From an uncultured Prevotellaceae bacterium (GTDB taxonomy: Bacteria; Bacteroidota; Bacteroidia; Bacteroidales; Bacteroidaceae): 64,000 nucleotides of DNA. A program made the translations under genes and the position numbers. The DNA is taken from positions 43,403 through 107,402 of the forward strand of contig ONLY01000018.1 of assembly GCA_900318775.1 (NCBI GenBank), in the 5' to 3' direction. Position 1 is the stretch's first letter. Every line of letters starts with the position of its first letter. Shown one piece after another: positions 18,441 through 27,632 of the stretch. The notes below the pieces were generated by a model. The model made no database searches, was not told the origin of the DNA, and saw nothing but the letters and a program-made list of their open reading frames with translations.

Positions 18441-19685
18441 CTAAAGCATATTGAGGAAGAAGGTTATCATTCCCACGTTGATTAAATCTGTGCACATGCC
18501 TCCGATGATTGGAATAATGAGGAAGGGCTTGACGGCATAGCGGTATTTGTCGCACACAGCACTCATGTTGGCCATCGCATTGGGAGTGGCGCCAAGACCA
18601 AAGCCACACAGTCCGGCACACAGCACTGCGGCATCATAACTGCGGCCCAGCATAGGGAATGCCACAAAGTAAGCATACAGCAACATCATCACCACCTGCA
18701 ACAAGAGGATAACGACTAATGGCAGAGCCAGGCTTTGCAGCTGCCAAAGCTGGAGGGAAATCATGGCCATGCCGAGGAAGATGGGCAGACAAATGTTGCC
18801 GAGGCTAACGATTCGGTCCATGTGAAGAAGGGTGTCGGCTTGCACCACTTTGCCATGCTGCTTATATTTGATGAGTCCCATTGCATTGCGCACAATCACG
18901 GCTAAAATCATGGCCCCAAAATAAGTGGGGACTGTGAGACCTATCTCTACAATCAGCCAGTTTACGAGGGTGCCTCCACCCATAGTCAGGAGGATGAAAT
19001 AAGAAGCTTCAGCATACTGCAGGAACTCTTCATGATGCATGACAGCACGTTTTGCCGTTTCTTTGCCACTTGCCATTGCTGAGACACTCTCGTTCTCCTC
19101 GGACAGTTGATTGGGCATCACCTTCTTGCGGATAAGCCGCTCTGCTAACGGACCGCCAATCATGGAGCCAGCTACCAAGCCAAAGGTTGCAGCAGCCATC
19201 GCGATGGTTCCTCCACCTTGCAGTCCCAGTTCTTCCAACAGAGCAGAAAAACCGCCAGCCGTGCCATGCCCACCCGTCATGGACACACTGCCTGCCGCCA
19301 CACCAATCAAGGGGTTGATATCCATGATGCGGGTCATTCCTGTTGCCATCAGGTTCTGCATCGCAATCATGAGGACTAATAGAACAAGCATCAAGAGCAG
19401 AGGTCTGCCGCCCTGCTTGATGACCTTGAAGTCGCTTTGAAAACCCACGCTGGTAAAGAATGCCGTCATGAAAAAATCCTTCAATGTGCCGTCGAACGAC
19501 ACCTCTACATGGAACCATGCATATAGCGCCAGCGAAAGCAAGGAGAAGATGATGCCACCGCTTACAGGTGATGGCACACAGAATTTCTGCAGCAAACTGA
19601 TTCTCCGCGTTAAAAACATGCCGACGATGAGGGCTAAGGCACCTACACCCGCTGTTTGTATGATATCCAGTTCTACGCTTACCAT
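18441..19685 (-). CDS. gltS: sodium/glutamate symporter
   Basis: 414 residues with about ten hydrophobic segments. GltS hallmarks: start LDIIQTAGVGALALIVGMFL, PSPVSGGIIFSLL, a first half ending in the GSVSMTGGHGTAGGFS loop, and a second-half repeat LCGFGLGATPNAMANM. It imports glutamate with sodium across the inner membrane. A hydrophilic cytosolic loop (about 200-225) links the halves as usual. It begins 50 nt after the TonB-receptor-like gene on the same strand, in a gap carrying the 13-base repeat AAGTTAAAGGGGA twice, and no separate promoter is evident, so co-transcription is likely. Confidence 0.93.
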   Translation of the reverse strand: MVSVELDIIQTAGVGALALIVGMFLTRRISLLQKFCVPSPVSGGIIFSLLSLALYAWFHVEVSFDGTLKDFFMTAFFTSVGFQSDFKVIKQGGRPLLLMLVLLVLMIAMQNLMATGMTRIMDINPLIGVAAGSVSMTGGHGTAGGFSALLEELGLQGGGTIAMAAATFGLVAGSMIGGPLAERLIRKKVMPNQLSEENESVSAMASGKETAKRAVMHHEEFLQYAEASYFILLTMGGGTLVNWLIVEIGLTVPTYFGAMILAVIVRNAMGLIKYKQHGKVVQADTLLHMDRIVSLGNICLPIFLGMAMISLQLWQLQSLALPLVVILLLQVVMMLLYAYFVAFPMLGRSYDAAVLCAGLCGFGLGATPNAMANMSAVCDKYRYAVKPFLIIPIIGGMCTDLINVGMITFFLNML

Positions 19686-19735
19686 ATTCTTTATGTGTTG
19701 AGTTGGGGAAAGTTAAAGGGGAAGTTAAAGGGGAA

Positions 19736-21325
19736 TTAGAATCTGTATTGCAGTCTGACAGCTCCAGCATGCCTGTTCACTTCTGACTCGCTGCCGCATG
19801 CATCAAACATATTATGCCAGTCAATGCCCACGCACCATTTCCGCCCTAACTGCTTGTCCACCGACAGGCATCCATAGACGGGCACACCGGTCTGCTCACG
19901 TATGGGGGATTTCTTTGTATAATACACCATCTGCATTCCCACTCGCCATGCGCAAGGAAGATAGACCGTAGGGGCACAGCGTATGGAAGCAAACACGGTG
20001 TGAGGAGCCATGTAGAGATTGGTTCCGCCCGCCAGCATCCACTTGCTCGTTTTCCAATAGGCCGATGCGCCCACCTCTGTATAGTTGTCCTCATCTTCCA
20101 CCGAATAATAGCTGGCTTCAGTCTGCACTGTCAGCCTCTTCTTGCTGTAGGCATAGGCCAGCTTGACCTGATTGATGTAGCGCTCGTCCAGTTTCCCCTT
20201 CGTGATGGCCCACTCCTCGTCAGACAGCGTGAGGATGTTGGTAAAAAGCACATCATGCGAAGGATTGAAGAACTTGCGATAATAGCCCAGCTGGACTTGA
20301 TGGCGATTGCTGGGCACAAAGATGGCACAGGCGTTCATATTGTTGCGAGCATCGGCATACTTCTTGCCATTCCCTCCCTCCTTCAGCTTGTAGCGATAGA
20401 ACATCACACGGTCACCTACTGTGAACCTCCATTGGGGCAGGGAATAAGTGAACTGCAGGTAGAGGTCATGATTGAACACATCCCAATTGCAGTCTCGGCT
20501 CTTCTGTTCCGTCAAGACAAAGTTACCCTCATATCCCAGCGTCATGAAGAGCCGTTTAGTCAGCAGCGGAGTATTCAGCTCGGCAATGCACAAAGGCAGC
20601 CTGTTGGAGCGGAGCGGGTCGCTGACATACTGATAGCCGCCTACAAGGAGCAGCTCTGTGCCCCAGTCGTTGAAAGTGTGGAAGAACCTTGCACGGCCCA
20701 TCACCCTCCGTGCCGTAGAGGCAGGAAGTTCCTGATACTGCTGGGTGAAATAAGTCAAAAGCCTGTTTCTGCTGTCAAAACGGTTCGTCATGTGCAGTGT
20801 CACATACTCCTTGTTTCCCTCCTGATATCGGTAAGACACATTGGCATAGATATCGGTGCTCTTGCAGCCATAGAGAGCATGCACCGTTCCAATGCCTTGC
20901 ACGTTTTTGCCGAAGTCTCCTTGCCCCTCCACAAAGCCCTTCAGCGAGTCGGGCATCAGCATGTTAATATCTAGCACACGCCCCTTGCCGATGGTGCCTT
21001 TCTGCACGCCCGTATTGTCACACACCTGAATCTTAGCGATGTCCTTCGCCTTCATCTGGGAGAGAATCAATCTGGAGTCACCATTCATCGGAACGTTGTC
21101 AATGCGAAGGTTATACCCCGCGAGAACATCCTCATAGCTGGAAATCATCAAGTCGGGTACCATCAGCAGAACATCCATCAGCGTTTCCTCACCTGTCAGT
21201 TCCAAGCGCTGCGGATAAATCATCATTCGGTCCGCCTTTATCTCTACGACAGGCAAACAGTCGTCTGCTGACATCACAGCAGAAACGAGCCATAAGATAG
21301 CAGATAATAACAAGGGGGGCTTCAT
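19736..21325 (-). CDS. TonB-dependent-receptor-like outer-membrane protein
   Basis: About 529 residues from ATG 21325: signal peptide (MKPPLLLSAILWLVSAVMS), then a plug-like domain of about 100 residues (TLMDVLLMVPDLMIS, LRIDNVPMNG, DIAKIQVCDNTG) and a long stretch of alternating hydrophobic/aromatic strands ending in the terminal aromatic signature RLQYRF, typical of outer-membrane barrels. At about 530 residues it is shorter than transporters with full 22-strand barrels, and no clear TonB box is seen, so transport is uncertain. The upstream frame to 21559 is rejected because the -7 element at 21357-21364 lies within it. Ligand unknown. Confidence 0.75.
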   Translation of the reverse strand: MKPPLLLSAILWLVSAVMSADDCLPVVEIKADRMMIYPQRLELTGEETLMDVLLMVPDLMISSYEDVLAGYNLRIDNVPMNGDSRLILSQMKAKDIAKIQVCDNTGVQKGTIGKGRVLDINMLMPDSLKGFVEGQGDFGKNVQGIGTVHALYGCKSTDIYANVSYRYQEGNKEYVTLHMTNRFDSRNRLLTYFTQQYQELPASTARRVMGRARFFHTFNDWGTELLLVGGYQYVSDPLRSNRLPLCIAELNTPLLTKRLFMTLGYEGNFVLTEQKSRDCNWDVFNHDLYLQFTYSLPQWRFTVGDRVMFYRYKLKEGGNGKKYADARNNMNACAIFVPSNRHQVQLGYYRKFFNPSHDVLFTNILTLSDEEWAITKGKLDERYINQVKLAYAYSKKRLTVQTEASYYSVEDEDNYTEVGASAYWKTSKWMLAGGTNLYMAPHTVFASIRCAPTVYLPCAWRVGMQMVYYTKKSPIREQTGVPVYGCLSVDKQLGRKWCVGIDWHNMFDACGSESEVNRHAGAVRLQYRF

Positions 21326-21356
21326 CCGATTTATGTTAGCAAAGATGTGTTTAGCA

Positions 21357-21364
21357 CAAAGGTA
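21357..21364 (-). promoter_or_regulatory. vegetative promoter -7 element of the outer-membrane protein gene
   Basis: TACCTTTG on the minus strand; it sets the start codon at 21325. Confidence 0.65.
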
Positions 21365-21458
21365 CAGCAAAATCCTCATAACATCCAAGAAAACAAAGCA
21401 AATTTTTGTATGTATCACTCGAATTATCCAACAAATAATAGTACATTTGTCCCCTGGT

Positions 21459-22211
21459 ATGAAAGAGAAACAAAAGAAAGCTATCATTATAGGTGCCACA
21501 TCGGGCATAGGGCTCGAAATGGTGAAGGTGCTCACCGCACAAGGCTGGCAGGTGGGCATTGCCGGTCGTCGGCAAGAACGACTGCAGCAGATTCAGAGCA
21601 AGAACCTTGACGTTGTTGCTACAGAGTGCATCGACATCACGAAAGAAGATGCCCCTCGCCGTCTCCTGTCCCTCATCGGTAAGACGGGCGGCATGGATCT
21701 CTATTTTCATAGTGCTGGAGTTGGTTACCAAAACCCTTCGCTCAACATAGAGAAGGAGATGGCAACCGTTGCCACTAACGTGACAGGCTTCACACAGATG
21801 GTCGATACCGCCTTTCACTACTTCATGGAGCATCCCGACCGTGAAGCCCACCTCGCCGTCATCAGCAGCATCGCTGGCACACGAGGATTAGGTGCTGCTC
21901 CAGCCTATTCTTCCACCAAACGCTACATCAATCACTACATGGAGTGTCTCACCCAACTCTGCCACATCCGAGGCATCCATCACATCCACCTCCACGACAT
22001 CCGTCCTGGCTTTGTCCGCACTCCCCTCCTTTCCGACGGACACCACTACCCTCTCCAACTCGATGCGCACCGCGTAGCTCTCTCCATCGCCAAAGGCATC
22101 CATGCCAACCACTCCATCATCACCATCGACTGGCGCTACCGCCTCCTCGTCTTCTTCTGGCGCCTCGTTCCCCGATGGTTGTGGGTGAAGTTGAAGGTGG
22201 TGTCGAAATGA
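21459..22211 (+). CDS. short-chain dehydrogenase/reductase
   Basis: 250-residue Rossmann-fold oxidoreductase. Cofactor motif GATSGIG at about 12-18, VGIAGRR at about 35, the NNAG position replaced by HSAGVG, catalytic Ser in ISSIAG and the YxxxK pair in YSSTKRY. The C-terminus adds a hydrophobic/aromatic tail (WRYRLLVFFWRLVPRWLW) that could associate with the membrane. The substrate is unknown. The start MKEKQKKAIIIGATSGIG is the natural family start; a TACATTTG element at 21442-21449 ends only 9 bases before it, so either the message is nearly leaderless or another promoter is used. Confidence 0.88.
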   Translation: MKEKQKKAIIIGATSGIGLEMVKVLTAQGWQVGIAGRRQERLQQIQSKNLDVVATECIDITKEDAPRRLLSLIGKTGGMDLYFHSAGVGYQNPSLNIEKEMATVATNVTGFTQMVDTAFHYFMEHPDREAHLAVISSIAGTRGLGAAPAYSSTKRYINHYMECLTQLCHIRGIHHIHLHDIRPGFVRTPLLSDGHHYPLQLDAHRVALSIAKGIHANHSIITIDWRYRLLVFFWRLVPRWLWVKLKVVSK

Positions 22212-22212
22212 G

Positions 22213-22331
22213 GTATCAAAATTTCCCTGTTGGGACGAGAAGTGGACATCATCACAGATGGTGGACTATTACCCTTTGCCAGAGAAAGTGCAGAACGTGA
22301 CAAGAAACTAATCTATGAGAGAAAGGACTAA
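22213..22331 (+). pseudogene. C-terminal remnant of an MNT-type nucleotidyltransferase
   Basis: An open stretch without a start codon reading GIKISLLGREVDIITDGG then LLPFARESAERD and ending LIYERKD-stop. LLGxxVDLIT...FA...RD..IYE is, from memory, the C-terminal end of small Bacteroidetes nucleotidyltransferases of the MntA/HEPN type. The N-terminal catalytic part (GSxxxxD) is missing; the frame is preceded directly by the SDR stop codon. Confidence 0.6.
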
Positions 22332-22540
22332 AGATCCCAAACGATTTACACATCCATAGTGCGCACCGTGCGCTTCTCATTTTGCTCACCCAGCGCATAA
22401 TATCACGGGCACCCAGCGCATGTTATTTCGCGCTGAGTGCCCGTATTTGATGATACAAGTACAATCATTTCGTCATTACTTCAACATCACGGTAGTACAT
22501 AATGAATCGGGTAAAGCAAGAGTGTTGACTTTTTCATTGT
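22332..22540. other. non-coding region with hairpin downstream of hsdR
   Basis: Contains CACCCAGCGCAT twice and a hairpin at 22405-22444 (ACGGGCAC...AGCGC / GCGCT...GTGCCCGT). It has no T-run, but its position after hsdR fits a transcription end. No gene is seen. Confidence 0.5.
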
Positions 22541-25500
22541 TTATTGATCTTCTGCTGCAATACTAAATTTCACCTCGTCATTTCCGGGGAACACATACTT
22601 CGTGTTGGGATGTGATTCGCCAGCCTTTGACTCTTGGTTTAGTTGGTCGTACACATACGAGAACACGCGTTGGTTGATGGCATTCATAAAATCAGGGTGA
22701 TCCAGATAGTAGCGACAGAACTCGGTGTTCTCGTTCAGCATGCCTGCCACAATAGCCATCATCGATGAAGCACATTGCTGCATGGCTGTTTCCCTATTAC
22801 TGTTTTTGACAGCATTGACAAATGTCACATCTGACTGGAGTCGTGTAGGCAACTCGTCCAATTGCTGTTTGACAACTTCAATGTTTGTCCAATTGATTTT
22901 GTTGAACTCGTCCAAGATGTCACTCAGTTTCTGCATGTCAGGTTCTTTACCACCTTTAGGATTCCCGACAGGTATGGGGTCAATCTCCGAATCCTTGTTC
23001 TCCAATTCTATCTTTTGTTCCTCGTTTTTGATGAGTCGGTATTGGTCGAAGTCAATAGCATCGATTAATCCTTCTGTAAGGTCTTCATCTTTCAGCACTG
23101 GCAGTTTATGCACCAACAGCGAATAATAGGTGTTCAGCATTTCCCACTCCACGCTCTTGTAAGGCATCACGGCTGCAATGAACGTATAAGTGCGCAAGAA
23201 ACTCTTGATGCTGCTCTTTGTGCGTATCTTATCATTTTCGTCCAACCACTTGAATCGTTCCACCGCTTTGTTCACGATGGGATCCAACATTTCTCTTGGT
23301 TTTCCAGCCCAATATTTCTCATTCACTTCTTTCACTTCTTCCTCCGTATAGATGTTGGCACTCTCTATCTCCGCAATCAAGTCATTCAGTTTGTTAGGGT
23401 CTGTTTCTTTCGACAGGATGGTCGTTTTATAGAAGCGTTGGAAACTCTTCTGAATGTCCTCCACATCATTGCAGAAGTCCAGCACAAACGTGTCGCGTTT
23501 CTTCGGATGGCAACGATTCAGACGAGAAAGCGTCTGCACAGCCTTCACATCCGTCAGCACCTTATCCACATACATCGTGTGCAACAGCGGTTGGTCATAA
23601 CCCGTCTGGAACTTGTCTGCCACCACCAAGATGCGATAAGGGTCATGTTCCATGTTCTCTTCTATGTCCTTCGACGGGAATCCGTTCACATCAACTTCTG
23701 TCAATGTCCTACCCCCATATTCCTTTGCTCCAGAGAAAGCCACAATTGCCTTGTAAGGGCTTTTACGCTCCTCCAAGAGGCGTGTGATTTCATCATAGAA
23801 CTCGATGGCACGGAGAATGCTGCTCGTCACCACCATAGCCCTTGCCTGACCGCCCACCTTTCCTTTGCCAATGACATTTGTGTGGAAGTGCTCCACGATG
23901 ACGGAAGCCTTCTGCCTGATAGTTTCAGGACGGCTTTCCACAAAGGCGCGCAACTTCTTCTGAGCCTGCTTCTTTTCAAATTCAGGGTCTTCATTGATGG
24001 CTTTCACCAGTTTGTAGTAGCTGTCATACGTTGTGTAGTGCGCCAGCACATCCATGATGAAACCCTCCTCTATCGCTTGCTTCATCGTGTATTCATGGAA
24101 AGGTCTGTGCTCTATCTCCCCATCAGGCTTCTGATAAGGAGTGCCAAACATTTCCAACGTCTTGTTCTTAGGTGTGGCGGTAAAAGCATAGTAGTTGGCA
24201 TTCTTCACCATCTTGCGCCCTTCGATGACAGCCAACAGCCTATCCTCCAAATCCATCTCGTCATCGCCAGCATTACCGCTCAGGGCAATGTTCATCTTGG
24301 CAGACAGCGAACCGTTTTGACTGCTGTGCGCCTCATCGATGATGATGCCAAAGCGTTTGTGCTTCAGTTCTGTACCAATAGCATCCAAGATGAAGGGGAA
24401 TTTATGTACAATCGTGATGATGATTTTCTTTCCACTCTCCAAATGTTTCCTCAGCGAATCGGCACTGTCTGCCCATGCCACCAAGTTCTGCAAGCGTTTG
24501 AAGGCAACGATGTTATTTTTGATTTGGGTGTCGAGATTGATGCGGTCAGTCACCACAATCACACTATCCAACAAAGCCTGAGTGCCATCCAACAGTCCCA
24601 CCAACTGATATGCCAACCACGTGATGGAGTTCGATTTACCAGAACCCGCCGAATGTTGAATCAGGAAACGCTGCCCCACTCCCTTTTGCCGTGTCGCTGC
24701 CAACAACCGTCGCACACCATCCAGTTGATGATAGCGAGGCCACACGACCGAGGTCTTTTCTGTGCCCGTCTTCTCATCCTTCTTCTTCACCACTTGGGCA
24801 TAGTTCTCAATGATGTCGCTCAGCGACTCCTTCGCCAAAATCTCTTCCCACAGATACGCAGTTCGCACCCCTTTGGGATTGACAGGATTGCCTGCACCAC
24901 CATTCAAGCCTTTATTAAAAGGAAGGAACCACGAACCTTTTCCACACAACCAAGTACACATCTTGATGTCGTCGTCATCCACCGCAAAATGGACAGCACA
25001 ACGCTTGGGAGCCAACAAGGGGTCTTTCGGGTCACGATCCGTCTGGTACTGCTTCACGGCATTCTCCACCGTCTGCCCTGTATAGTGGTTCTTCAGTTCC
25101 ATCGTGATGAGCGGCAGACCATTCAGCGACACCATCAAGTCGATGCGGTTGTCGTTCTCCTTGCTGTATGCCAACTCTTTCGTGACACAAAAGATGTTCT
25201 TCTTGTACAACTCCTGAGCCGTAGGGTTCAGTTCCGACGGCAACGGATAGTACAAATCAAAGAGTTCCGAGATGAAACGGAAGCCCTTGCGCAGCACATC
25301 CGTCACACCACGATTCGCCAGTTGCTTTGCCAACTCTGTAAAGAACTTCCTTTCAGAAAGTGCATTGGAAAAGCAGGCGGTATTCTCCACTTTCTTCTTC
25401 TGCGTAGAAAGCAGGAATCGTTTCACTCGCTCCGTATCCAGAGCGTAGTCCTTCACATAGTCATTCGTCGTTCCCTCTTCATATTCCTGCTTATCTCTCA

Positions 25501-25552
25501 GGTAGGCAAGGATGGTGTCTTCGAGGTTCATTTCACTGAGGTTGGTAGGCAT
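22541..25552 (-). CDS. hsdR: type I restriction endonuclease subunit R
   Basis: 1003 residues. The N-terminal nuclease domain has the PD-(D/E)xK-like motif with Asp138 (NDNRIDLMV) and Glu152-x-Lys154 (TMELKNHYTGQT). The superfamily 2 helicase motor follows: motif I HSAGSGKSNS (about 300-309), motif II DEAH (406-409), TATPKN (motif III region), and FQTGYDQPLL plus LSRLNRCHP (motifs V/VI). The protein cuts unmodified DNA after translocation when assembled with HsdM and HsdS. The gene appears intact. ATG 25552 or ATG 25531 could start it. hsdS and hsdM lie upstream on the same strand, interrupted by a divergent ORF6N gene. Confidence 0.95.
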   Translation of the reverse strand: MPTNLSEMNLEDTILAYLRDKQEYEEGTTNDYVKDYALDTERVKRFLLSTQKKKVENTACFSNALSERKFFTELAKQLANRGVTDVLRKGFRFISELFDLYYPLPSELNPTAQELYKKNIFCVTKELAYSKENDNRIDLMVSLNGLPLITMELKNHYTGQTVENAVKQYQTDRDPKDPLLAPKRCAVHFAVDDDDIKMCTWLCGKGSWFLPFNKGLNGGAGNPVNPKGVRTAYLWEEILAKESLSDIIENYAQVVKKKDEKTGTEKTSVVWPRYHQLDGVRRLLAATRQKGVGQRFLIQHSAGSGKSNSITWLAYQLVGLLDGTQALLDSVIVVTDRINLDTQIKNNIVAFKRLQNLVAWADSADSLRKHLESGKKIIITIVHKFPFILDAIGTELKHKRFGIIIDEAHSSQNGSLSAKMNIALSGNAGDDEMDLEDRLLAVIEGRKMVKNANYYAFTATPKNKTLEMFGTPYQKPDGEIEHRPFHEYTMKQAIEEGFIMDVLAHYTTYDSYYKLVKAINEDPEFEKKQAQKKLRAFVESRPETIRQKASVIVEHFHTNVIGKGKVGGQARAMVVTSSILRAIEFYDEITRLLEERKSPYKAIVAFSGAKEYGGRTLTEVDVNGFPSKDIEENMEHDPYRILVVADKFQTGYDQPLLHTMYVDKVLTDVKAVQTLSRLNRCHPKKRDTFVLDFCNDVEDIQKSFQRFYKTTILSKETDPNKLNDLIAEIESANIYTEEEVKEVNEKYWAGKPREMLDPIVNKAVERFKWLDENDKIRTKSSIKSFLRTYTFIAAVMPYKSVEWEMLNTYYSLLVHKLPVLKDEDLTEGLIDAIDFDQYRLIKNEEQKIELENKDSEIDPIPVGNPKGGKEPDMQKLSDILDEFNKINWTNIEVVKQQLDELPTRLQSDVTFVNAVKNSNRETAMQQCASSMMAIVAGMLNENTEFCRYYLDHPDFMNAINQRVFSYVYDQLNQESKAGESHPNTKYVFPGNDEVKFSIAAEDQ

Positions 25553-25656
25553 AAACTTTATATTCTTTTTTGATGGTTTCTATTTGCTTTCGTACAAAAT
25601 AGTGACACTTTTTAAAGGAAAAATCCAGAATCGATTACTAATACGAGATAATTCTG

Positions 25657-25664
25657 TACCTTTG
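25657..25664 (+). promoter_or_regulatory. vegetative promoter -7 element of the ORF6N gene
   Basis: TACCTTTG, about 34 nt before ATG 25698. Confidence 0.65.
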
Positions 25665-25697
25665 TATCATCAATACTCTATTTATTATTTCATCCAT

Positions 25698-26267
25698 ATG
25701 GATCAATTACAACTCATCCAGAGCAAAATCTACGAAGTGCGTGGCGTTAAAGTCATGCTTGACAAAGACCTTGCAGAATTATATCAGGTCACCACAGGCA
25801 ATTTGAACAAGGCCGTGAAACGCAATATCAGACGCTTTCCCTCTGATTTCATGTTTCAACTAACAAAAGAGGAATGGGATTCTCTAAGATTCCAAATTGG
25901 AATTTTAGAAACAGGCAGGGGAAAATACACTAAATTCCTTCCACATGCCTTTACCGAACAGGGATTAGCTATGCTTTCAGGAGTATTGAATAGCGAAGTT
26001 GCTATAGATGTTAACATCACAATTATGCGTGCCTTTGTTTCTCTTCGTCGCGTTGTTTCAATGGTGAAGAAGGAAGACTTAATTGAGATGAAAAAGGACA
26101 TCTTATTATATATTGATGACATCCTTGCTGATCAAAATGACATCAATGAGGATGTTCGTGCTCAACTCGATGCCATTAGCACAGCAATGGCTGAACTACA
26201 GGTAAAGCATACCGAAGACAAGCCTCGCCGTCCCATCGGCTTCGTTTTGCCCAAAGATGAAAAATAA
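25698..26267 (+). CDS. ORF6N-domain DNA-binding protein
   Basis: 189 residues. The N-terminal ORF6N domain (about 10-95) is clear: VRGVKVMLDKDLAELYQV, NLNKAVKRNIRRFPSDFMF and LTKEEWDSLRFQIG, followed by the usual LPHAFTEQGLAMLSGVLNSE. The C-terminal part is a charged helix and a tail RRPIGFV that recurs in Bacteroidetes members. The family comes from phages and is often found in or beside restriction loci; its target is unknown. It is the only plus-strand gene in the restriction locus, has its own promoter and is bracketed by inverted repeats. The longer frame to 25512 overlaps hsdR and is rejected. Confidence 0.88.
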   Translation: MDQLQLIQSKIYEVRGVKVMLDKDLAELYQVTTGNLNKAVKRNIRRFPSDFMFQLTKEEWDSLRFQIGILETGRGKYTKFLPHAFTEQGLAMLSGVLNSEVAIDVNITIMRAFVSLRRVVSMVKKEDLIEMKKDILLYIDDILADQNDINEDVRAQLDAISTAMAELQVKHTEDKPRRPIGFVLPKDEK

Positions 26268-26341
26268 GAGTATCTATTTGAACCCTTAAATTTCAGGTGT
26301 CACTATGTCAAAGAACACTTTTGCGATGGATTCTCCACACC

Positions 26342-27631
26342 TTATGTGACTTCTTTTTGCACGTTAATCTGTCCTGTCACGCAGTCAGCGATGAGTCGCT
26401 GCTTGTATTCCTTCAAATAGTCTATTTCTGATTGTAGTTCTCTGGTCAAAGAATCTATCTTTTGGCACTTCTCTTCGATGTAGGAAACGATGGCACGTTG
26501 TTCGTCGAGAGGGGGAAGAGGTATGTATATCTGCAAGAACTTGTCAGCACGTACAGTTTTCCTTAGTCCTGAATAATACGGTTTTAATGCTTTGATGTTA
26601 TCAACACAAAGATAATAGTTGTAAATGTATTCAGGTAATGCAATTTCTGTGTTAACTTTTAATGCTGTATATGCACCTGTCAGCATACCTTCTGTATCTA
26701 CAAGTCCTACTGTTCTTGGCGTTTCATCAATATCAAAGAGGCAGAACACCAATTCGCCTTTTCTCACGAATTGATAGGTATCAAAGTCTTTAGGAAACTT
26801 TCCTTTCCCTGATTCCAAATCCCTTACTATTATTCCCTTTGTCGTAAGAGATAAAAGTACATATTCATCTGCTCTATTCCCCACTTTTACACCTGTAAGC
26901 GACATAAAAGACTTATTTCTTACAATTTTCCAACTTGCAGGACAAAAAGTGGATATTAAAGAAGAACTATCTTTCATCTTCGCATCTGGATTCAAGCCTT
27001 TTGTGACTGCATCGGCAATGGTTTTCTGTTTCAGTTCCTGAAGAAGTTCTATCTCTTTCTCCTTGTCTGCTACATAAGCATCTATCTTGGAAGTCTTATC
27101 CTCCAAATAACTCACAATCTTCTCTTGCTCAGCAAGAGGAGGAAGAAGTAACCTTGTATTTCCCAAAGTGGCTGCAGATAAGCCCTTAATAGCAATCCCT
27201 TTACCCATATTGTCAAATATACCTAAAGATTTAATATGGTTAATTAGGAATGAATAATACTCTACTTTTATATCTATTTTGGCTCTTAATCTATGGAGAT
27301 GATTTTGATAGCAAATACTATAATTCTCTTTCCAAATATTGCACCTACCAATATCACCTCCTTCACACACAAGTAAATCTCCCGCAGTCACACTATATCT
27401 TTCAATTTCGTCATCTAAAAAGGGCATTTCTTTTAAGATTGAGAGATCAAAATATCCGTTGTATACATTAGATGTTGTAAGATAAGGATGATTGTTGCCC
27501 TTTAAATTGGAATTTAAAGTCTTACCTGTGTTATGATAGAAAATATGGTTTAATTTAATTACATTCCAATGACTCGGAATGTCACCTATCCAAGAGATAC
27601 CACTATCTTTATATGAACTATACCTCTCCAT
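26342..27631 (-). CDS. hsdS: type I restriction-modification specificity subunit S
   Basis: 429 residues with the expected two-fold layout: target recognition domain 1 starting SGISWIGDIPSHWN, conserved spacer helix with PPLAEQEKIVSYLEDKTSKID and LQELKQKTI, target recognition domain 2, and a second conserved helix PPLDEQRAIVSYIEEKCQKID ending LKEYKQRLIADCVTGQINV. It selects the DNA sequence recognised by the HsdM/HsdR complex. One base separates it from the hsdM C-terminal fragment. The gene looks intact; no second silent hsdS or recombinase gene is nearby, so shufflon-type switching is not indicated. Confidence 0.94.
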   Translation of the reverse strand: MERYSSYKDSGISWIGDIPSHWNVIKLNHIFYHNTGKTLNSNLKGNNHPYLTTSNVYNGYFDLSILKEMPFLDDEIERYSVTAGDLLVCEGGDIGRCNIWKENYSICYQNHLHRLRAKIDIKVEYYSFLINHIKSLGIFDNMGKGIAIKGLSAATLGNTRLLLPPLAEQEKIVSYLEDKTSKIDAYVADKEKEIELLQELKQKTIADAVTKGLNPDAKMKDSSSLISTFCPASWKIVRNKSFMSLTGVKVGNRADEYVLLSLTTKGIIVRDLESGKGKFPKDFDTYQFVRKGELVFCLFDIDETPRTVGLVDTEGMLTGAYTALKVNTEIALPEYIYNYYLCVDNIKALKPYYSGLRKTVRADKFLQIYIPLPPLDEQRAIVSYIEEKCQKIDSLTRELQSEIDYLKEYKQRLIADCVTGQINVQKEVT

Positions 27632-27632
27632 A

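Larger units (their letters stand above)
25599..26306. repeat. 10-bp inverted repeats flanking the ORF6N gene
   Basis: ATAGTGACAC at 25599-25608 and its exact complement GTGTCACTAT at 26297-26306 bracket the ORF6N gene between hsdR and hsdS. TAAAGG/CCTTAAA-like bases extend the symmetry inward. This could mark an inserted cassette. Confidence 0.5.

Noticed and set aside
23108..25573. 821-codon open frame on the plus strand
   Set aside because: It is antisense to hsdR, whose nuclease and helicase motifs are all in the minus-strand frame; the plus frame has no family features and no start region.
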